Shown here: positions 51,968 through 64,000 of the stretch, piece by piece
Layout: every line of letters starts with the position of its first letter
Position numbering within the stretch: the stretch's first letter is position 1
Assembly: GCA_963070105.1 (NCBI GenBank)
Contig: OY718807.1
Span: forward strand, 5,367,001-5,431,000
Source of the DNA: Litomosoides sigmodontis
Taxonomy: Eukaryota; Nematoda; Chromadorea; Rhabditida; Onchocercidae
Direction: 5' to 3'
DNA length: 64,000 bases
Notes under the pieces: generated by a model
What the model saw: only the letters and a program-made list of their open reading frames with translations
The model's database searches: none
What the model was told of the DNA's origin: nothing
Made by a program: the position numbers and the translations under genes

Positions 51968-53896
51968 ATGTTTCCTTCTGAGTAGTTGGAAGCAAAAATT
52001 TTGAGTACGTAGGTGACAGTTTCCAGTTCGTGTACTGTTGTTAATCATTTTTCTCTAGAGTGCATTGCTTTTTTACATAGTAACAAAAGAAGGCATGGAA
52101 ACTGAAGTGTCAACTTAAAAAGTTTGAAAACTAGAAAATGGCTTTCTACTTTGTATTTATATATCCATTTTTGTCTCTTTCCTTTAAGAATTTCGTCATC
52201 TTATCTACGAAAAGTGTGTTCTGTTATTCTATTCCTGTCATACAGTGGTAATGTAGATCCACTTGTTCGCTGGGAAAGGAATCTCGTGTATTCTTTTCAA
52301 AGTCTTTATCTCAAGATGAAGTAACCTTATTGGTGGAATGTGCTTCCAGCATCTTATTTTTGACTTTTAAAAGTTATACGGAGAGTATTGGTATAAGTTG
52401 TCACTATTGACGAGATACTGAAGTTTAATCGATGAAGTTGTTAGAGGCTGAATAACTTTCTCAGTTTGGATTTTATAGCAGTTTTTATTCTTACATTTTT
52501 TTTATTTAGTATATCAGTTGTGGTGTATCGTTAACCGTGCTGTTGCATTGTAAGATTTATCATTTGTTAATCTTCGTAATTCTGAGATATGTTTTGAAAT
52601 AATTTACAATCATATTTGTTCATAATGCTTACAACTTTTCTTTTACACGAAACACTTGCACTATCGCCACAAATAGCTACATCAAAGGTAGTAGTAGGAG
52701 GCAATTGTGTGATTTTTGCTCTTTGTTTTATTTATCTTTTCTGCAAAAATTTTAAGGTTTTTGAATTACGATTTCTTTACGTAGGCACACACATTCAAGT
52801 GCTTTACTGAACAAATATGTCATAATAACAAATCACTGATTGTTAGGAATATGCATCACTGTAGCCGTTTGTGCGCCCGCAATAGTTTCAGAAAAGTTAT
52901 ATGTTATGAAGTTCTTAAAGTCTTAAAACCCTGGACACTCAGCAATACCGGAAAGTTATCGAAGTTCGAAGTGTACGAGATTGATCTGTTGCGGTCATTT
53001 CGAAATGATGTGTAAGAAAACTGGGTGTATGTATTATTTGCGAACATTTGGAAAAGCGTAGGCTGACCTTAGCTATCAATTGTTTAATTACCTTAAAATG
53101 AGGTGATAGCTGATTAATAGAAATGCAAGAAAAGGATATCACATCTAGGTCAGATATTGAACGTTGATCATAATTATTTTGAAGTAGATATTTTCCTGAT
53201 AAGATGAATATTTTGTTCAACTTGTGGGTTTCTTCATTTTCCAGATTGTGTTTCGAACCTTTGCGTTTTTCTGTTTAAAAGTTCCTGTCAAATATTTTCA
53301 TGATTCCTTTTCATTATTTTCCTTCCATTTTATCCTTATTTGCAAAGTTATACTTGGTAATTTCCAGAAAAAAAAATGTTTTTGTAGCAAGGTGTCGCAC
53401 GATGCTATCGTTGCCATCCTATTGTTTTTTAATCGGTTCAACCCGTCAACCTATTCTTGGGGTTTATCTGAATTAAAATGCTCTTGCCATTCCCGAACTT
53501 GAATGGCTCGATTGAATAGAGAGGCCAACTCATATCCACTAATATTCAAGCTAGATTTGTTTATGTTATCAGAACCTATGCACTTTATTCGCAAATGATC
53601 ATTATTGTTGTTGGAGTCCAAGCGGGAGGTTCTATTGGTCCTTTAACTGCTTTCCTACCGCTGCGTGGAGTGTGTTGAGCAGCCAGCAAACAGTTCCATT
53701 TCTTAAAAATAGCTTTTTCCATATAAAATATTTGAAACAGTGCCGTGGGGGGTGGGTTGTGATAGTGGAATAATGCATGTAATTTAATGTTCAGTGAAGC
53801 TTGCATCACTTCCTACTCTCCTTTGAGAGTTCTGCAGTCAACATGTTTTTGAAGTATTTTAAGTTAGGAACCATCCTCTCTGTGTTAATTGCAGTG
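51968..53896. other. PRRC2-ORC5 spacer
   Basis: Contains the PRRC2 3' UTR and the ORC5 upstream region. TTAATTGCAG ending at 53894, three bases before the chosen ORC5 ATG, is a candidate trans-splice acceptor. I see no coding exon, although a minus-strand open frame at 52939-53220 exists without supporting features. Confidence 0.45.
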
Positions 53897-56800
53897 ATGT
53901 CTGCCATGGAAGCGACGTGTTCAAAGAAGCTTTGGCAAATTGTTTCCGTGTTGAGGTGTCGTAACTCAAGTATTACCCATCTGCACGTATATGGAACGAC
54001 TGCTGGTCCAAGAGATGAAGTGATGCAGAAAGTTGTTGAAGAAGTGAAGGAGAATGATGAAGTCTGTTTTTTGTTTGAACAAAATTTTCATGTATAAAAG
54101 AAACGCTTGTGGCAGGGCTATTGTTTTGGTGGGTTTTTCGAGGTTGTAAGTCAAGTTTGCATGTAAGTTACGTTAATTAGTGTGGTGCATTGGTAATATG
54201 TGATAGAAAGGGAGAAAAGATTGTGAACGGTTTTGATCGGATATTGTGGTTGATAGTATTAAGAATTGCTAGAAAGCAATGCTGAGAAAAGCTTGATAGT
54301 GTATTATTTGAAGTTTCCAAGTGATAGGTCGGTAAACCTGAGCTTTAGCAATCGAACTCTATGAACCCTGCTCATGTATTTGTGTAACCAAGTGATTCAG
54401 GTTATGGTTCTACGTGTAAACTGTTACGTGAATCACAGATCCCACAAGTTGTTTTGTCAAGGCCTATATAATTTGCTGCCACATTCGAAATCCGGAAAAA
54501 AGGTCGAAAATCTGGAAAATGTATTTGAAGAGTGCAAAACAGAATTGGGATATGTGAAATCGGTTGTTATGGTTATTATTCTGAATAATGCCGAAATGCT
54601 ACTTAACTTTCCACCAAGCTTTTTACAAGCACTCTTTTCCATTCCTAAAAAGGTATTTCATCCATATATGGATCATTATGATAAGTTATCAGGACGCAGT
54701 GGATTCGCTTGAAAATTAAATTAAAAAGGAATAACATTATGATTCTAAAATTTCAATTTTGCCGAAGATTTTTAATTTATTTAATCTTGGTACAACTGCA
54801 ATGTGTTTCTTACAGTACCTCCAAAACCTGCCGTGAAAGATATGAAAGATATTTTTCCAATTCCTGCACTGGTTCAACAAATCATTAAAATTGTATTCCC
54901 TTAATTTTTCATACTTCAGTGGACATTTACTTGATGTGCTTTCATATATTCCAGTATGGTGGTACGATCAAATTAGTGTCAGTTGCTCGATTGCCGTGGA
55001 CACGGTTTGAAATTACCGAACATATATCGTCACCCGTGCAGTTTGCTTTTGAAGCATTGTCCAAAGGTATGTTGTGCAACTTGGCTGTGTTCTAGATATA
55101 AGATAATGTTGACGTAACTTATAATGCACAAGTTTTTTTTTGTAAAATTAGATTTAGCATATTGCAAATTCTGCATTCACACGAAATTAATGGAGAATGT
55201 ATCATAAAGGATTATGAAAAACTGTGATGTATTGAGAAAGGTAAATTAGAGCAGAGAAAATTTCGCGGTTTTTGTTTCACATGATTGCGAGTTATGCTTA
55301 AACAATTGGTATATTGAAATAACGAAAGTTTGCAGCTGGTATGCATTTGTTAAATTCTTTCATTAAAGGTGAGGTTCAGGAGGCGCTGTCCACACGGCTC
55401 AATTTTGACAACAATTTTGTTCGATGTATGTTGGATATGGTTTATTCTGTATGTCGTGACCTGAACCAACTGTCTTACATCGTATGTATTAATTTTTTAA
55501 CCCTGATTGAAATTGCATTTTTTTTTGCTTTCATAAAGTTATAGTAACAGGAAAAAACTTTATAAGCATATCAAAATCAGCATGATCTACATTCATCATT
55601 GTATTTATAGTATTGTGGGTTTTTAAGATTTTCGTATGTTTAGATCGAAAAACTGTGGGATACAGGAACCAGTGATGAGAATTGGACGAATAGCACAGCA
55701 CTGAACAAACTGAAAACATGCTATGCAGTTGGAGGGCAAGATAAAACTGATGATTTGTTCTATCGCAGTGAGAAAAGACCTGTGGTATGCACTTATCTAA
55801 TTTTGTAGCATTGCATTTTGTAAAATCTGATGTACTTGAAATATGGTGAGTAAAATATGCTGATTTCTCATTGCAGGAAGACGGACAAACATTTTGTTTG
55901 TCAACAAGTGCGAAGTATTTACTTATTGCGGCTTACTGTGCAAGTTATAACCCTCCGAGCAGTGACCGCCGCTTTTTTACTAAAGTAGTCATTACATCTT
56001 ATTTTCATCTTAAGCGATGTATCGTCTTAAATTCTACGTGTATATCCCGATTATATTTGTTACTGCACATTCTTTTTTCTGATATATTACATATCCCTGC
56101 TCTAACGTAATACAGGGATGTGTGTATAATCGAAAAAAGAACGTGTGATAACAAGCGTAATCGGGCTGTAATATCTCTTCCATACACAACTTTGGTAAGA
56201 TTTTGCTAATTGCCACCAGCAGCTTTGATTGCAAAATGGTAAGAATAATGTGATTTAAGGTGCTAAGCTTCATTTCTTAATGCACTATTAATATATTCGA
56301 TTGAGGCTTTTTCTCCGCTTTCAGCAAAAGATTGAACGATCAACAAAATGGGTACTAGATAAAATTGACTCTTGCCGTTCTGCCTATCACTACGTTCATC
56401 AGTTGTGTCATTAATAAAAAATATCGTCAGAACATCCCCCTATGATTTAAGGGATGAGAGGCATTATTGCTCCTACCCTTTGGTAAAAATTGTATTATTT
56501 ACAAAAAATAAGGAGTTCTACTTTTCTCTAATGAATTTAACAAGAAAGCAATACAGAATCACGGGAAACAAAGGCGTCGTGCATCAACAGCGAAGGGATT
56601 GCGGAACAATATAGAATCAGCTCATGAAACTGGTCCCAAACCATTCCCTGTGCAAAGACTGCTTTTCATATATCTTGCAATGCTTGAGAAGCATGATATG
56701 AGAAGCCGTTGCGCTGCTGATATACATGCACAGGTTTGTTTAATTAATTATGAAAGCTGCACTTTAAATATTATTATCCATAGCAAGGCAGTATTTGAGA

Positions 56801-57230
56801 TGAACCATCTGTTACAAATCAGTGCAAGATTTCGCAATATATTGTTGTGCAAAATTCATAAAACTGTGTTTTTTAGGTTGCCGAACTTTGTGCAATGGGC
56901 TTTTTAAACCGAGTTTCCGCTGATGGAAACCTTGATACACCGAAATATCGCTGCATCGCAACTTTTGAATTCTCGGAACAGTTAGCCAAGTTAGTTTTAA
57001 TTTATTTATAACTGTCAAAAAGTTTATAAGTTTCTTTGTTGCATTTATTCTTTAACGAATTTCATGTGTTATATTGAAATAATGTATAGCGAATAGAAGA
57101 AAAATCTATATGTGTATAAGCTACAACAAATGCTCTGTTGCGCAGATTTTCAATTTCTTTTGAGTATCAATTTCTTTTCAGGACAATGGGCATCGAAATC
57201 CGTGATTTCCTTATTGATTTTTCGTCATAA
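53897..57230 (+). CDS. orc-5: Origin recognition complex subunit 5 (ORC5), AAA+ fold with degenerate ATP site
   Basis: ORC5 is a subunit of the six-protein complex that marks replication origins and loads MCM helicases. Exons: 53897 to about 54061; 54403-54652; about 54810-54890; about 54955-55065 (YGGTIKLVSVARLPW); 55336-55481 (MLDMVYSVCRDLNQLSYI); 55644-55785; 55876-55985 (CLSTSAKYLLIAAYCASYNP, DRRFF); about 56570-56733 (GPKPFPVQRLLFIY); 56876-56992 (DTPKYRCIATFEF); 57182-57230 (MGIEIRDFLIDFSS). The C-terminal half, including the winged-helix part, matches the family well. The start is set at ATG 53897, three bases after TTAATTGCAG; upstream in-frame Mets would add a hydrophobic leader with no family counterpart. 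In the P-loop position the sequence is YGTTAGPRD instead of YGxTxSGKT, and the Walker B Asp is Asn (MVIILNNAEML). ATP binding is therefore probably lost. Confidence 0.88.
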
Positions 57231-62299
<5,069 letters not shown>

Positions 62300-63250
62300 A
62301 TGTCAAGAGAAGCGGCGTGCATATCGTACTGTGTTACAGTATGTTTCGCTTTGCTAATCTTTCGTCAGTCCGTCACCGCTATTCCGGCCTTTTATTCCAG
62401 GAAACTGACACTTCGTCGTAATGTTTACCTTTTTGAAGCAAAATCTATGAATTTTCATGCTTTTAATTCACAATGCTCTGAAATCATTCCGATTCAGAAT
62501 GAGTTATTCACTTTCCTTCCTGCGCCTTTTTAACTGGTATCGAGCTTGACAAGTAAAAGAATAATTCCCTGCAAATTATCAGCTTTCTTTTAAATTTAAT
62601 GGTTTTATTCAATATTTTAAAAATTTCACTGCTCTAATCTTTATTCTTATCTATTTTAGACTAATTTGCAATGCTTTAGAGAAGAAAAGGGATTAAGCTC
62701 TTTACTTATTATTTAAACTTTTTGTTTATTATTTAAGTAAACTTGTAATATAATCTTTTTAGCGTCATTCTTATCAATTTATCAGTGTTTCATTTTTTCA
62801 GCTGATGAGTTTTTGTTAACTTATGCACCATCGGAATCTCAAGGTGAGCACAGTAAGCGGTTGTAAGAATTAAATTTTTGAAAAGGTGTTTCTTGAAATT
62901 GAATTGAATTTTGAAAGCAATTAAATTTTCATAAAAAAATTTTAAATGAACTAATGAACTGCTGTAAAATCTCTAAACGGTAAGTGATTTTATAATGTGA
63001 GATAACGATCCGAATCAGATTCATTGTAAAATTAAACCGATACACTGATAGTTAAAGAAAATATGTGATAGCGGGAGCGGTACGAATTAAATTTAAATTT
63101 GCAGAGAATTGGTCTGGTCCATTGGAAGATGTTAACAGTGCCTACGCACATCACTTACCTTTCCGACGACTTACGCGGAATACCGGTGGAGATGAAGCAC
63201 GCTATCAGATCCGTCATGTTGGTGACTTGCCGATGTTTCGATTTGGGTAG
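62300..63250 (+). CDS. Candidate FMRFamide-like neuropeptide precursor, family not recognised
   Basis: Three exons, 62300-62417, 62802-62843 and 63105-63250, join in frame (phase 1 at both junctions) to 101 residues. Splice sites are good: C|GTAATG, TTTTTTCAG|CTGATG, CAAG|GTGAGC, TTTGCAG|AGAATT. Residues 1-27 are a clear signal peptide: a short polar start MSREAAC, a hydrophobic core YCVTVCFALLIF, and a small-residue cleavage site SVTA. The propeptide is about 60 residues with single and double basic sites (SRK, FRR, LTR, YQIR). The protein ends at ...GDLPMFRFG followed directly by TAG. Cleavage after YQIR and use of the Gly as amide donor would release HVGDLPMFRF-amide. One-peptide precursors with a terminal RFG are known in nematodes (the flp type), but I do not recognise this peptide. 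No transmembrane segment follows the signal peptide. Confidence is limited because the exons are short and no homologue is recalled. Confidence 0.62.
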
Positions 63251-63279
63251 TTGGCGACTTGCCGATATTTCGATTTGGA
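63218..63279. repeat. Tandem duplication of the RFG-coding segment, 32-nt period
   Basis: The 30 bases 63218-63247, which code VGDLPMFRFG, are repeated with three changes at 63250-63279, where another frame reads GDLPIFRFG. The period of 32 is not a multiple of 3, and the first copy ends in TAG, so the second copy lies out of frame beyond the stop codon. Confidence 0.85.
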
Positions 63280-64000
63280 TATTATATATGTCTATGTCAT
63301 ACATGTGACTGATAATACGCATTAAATTCGGTTATATTAAAAGCTGTGGAGTTTTAAATGCTTCGCTGTCAATCACCGCTCCGCAATCCACACAAATACT
63401 GACCAGGCCTATCGAGTGGCTATTAATCTTTGCTGACACTCGAACATTTGAATCCCTCTTGGCTTATCTTTCTCAAATTTTTACTTTAAATTTAATTATG
63501 AATAATAGCGGCGGAACTTTTTTGAAAGATCACCGTGAAATATATAACTGCCCTACTTTCCTGAAATGACTCTTATATCTGAAGATCAGAATGAACTTTT
63601 GCAAAGTCTCATTCATAAAAAGTAAAAATATTAAATAATTTCCCGAATTACATTTTCAGATATGCGAACAGGTAAGTGAAAGATATATTCACATATGAAT
63701 TGTTGGAGTGATTTTTTAGTTTAACATTTTTGCTCTAAAAAATAGCGACTATTACTAATTAGTAGTCATTAAAGTTATTCAAGCATTTTAGTACCATCAT
63801 ATAATAAAAAAAAAAAGCTGTTCTCTCTCTCTCTCTCCCTCTAACCATCCCGTAACAACGACTTCAAATTTCATCCAATTTGTCAATTATTATGGGAAAA
63901 TGTGAATGGGCGAATGTATATGTGTTCCCTCATAAGTTTTCTTTACACAAAGAAAGAAAGAGTTGAAGTTATAAAATAAATTGAAGTTTCGACAGCGGCC
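63251..64000. other. 3' flank of the neuropeptide-like gene
   Basis: Probable 3' UTR and intergenic sequence. A short CT tract occurs at 63822-63842 after an A-run. No gene seen up to the window end. Confidence 0.5.

Noticed and set aside
53801..53896. N-terminal extension of ORC5 with a hydrophobic stretch
   Set aside because: An acceptor-like TTAATTGCAG lies just before ATG 53897, and a hydrophobic leader makes no sense for a nuclear origin-binding protein.

Overview
The window is nuclear DNA of a nematode, most likely a clade III (filarial-type) worm. It is AT-rich. Genes are cut into many short exons (60-250 nt) by small introns with nematode-style TTTCAG acceptors, intergenic distances are short, and every recognisable protein is a metazoan orthologue. 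I saw no bacterial-type operons, CRISPR arrays, transposons or viral genes. Species cannot be fixed from the sequence alone.

Layout, left to right. 202-4452 (+): the 3' part of an ectonucleotide pyrophosphatase/phosphodiesterase. 5979-9891 (+): eIF2B delta, containing a GC-AG intron. 10912-25144 (+): the 26S proteasome lid/base subunit RPN2/PSMD1, split by a 6.5-kb intron (15359-21884). That intron carries, on the opposite strand, a complete seven-exon 5-HT2-type amine GPCR of 407 residues (17060-20190). 25874-26725 (+): the COX assembly factor COA6. About 26935-30374 (+): protein-only mitochondrial RNase P (PRORP/MRPP3). 31000-35105 (+): the SM protein VPS45. 35106-40065: a spacer with a GC-richer stretch full of microsatellites. 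40066-51967 (+): a large PRRC2/BAT2-family gene. 53897-57230 (+): ORC5 with degenerate Walker motifs. 57231-62299: a gene-poor spacer with a 152-nt GT repeat. 62300-63250 (+): a three-exon reading frame for a 101-residue secreted precursor that ends in ...PMFRFG-stop, which I read as a previously unrecognised FMRFamide-like neuropeptide gene.

Most genes are housekeeping (translation initiation, proteolysis, mitochondrial biogenesis, trafficking, replication). The run rpn-2, COA6, PRORP, VPS45 is all on one strand with short gaps and may be an operon. The two signalling genes, the nested serotonin-type receptor and the RFamide-type precursor, are the most interesting content. Exon models were assembled by eye from splice consensus, frame and recalled family similarity; 5' ends of rpn-2 and PRORP are not resolved.
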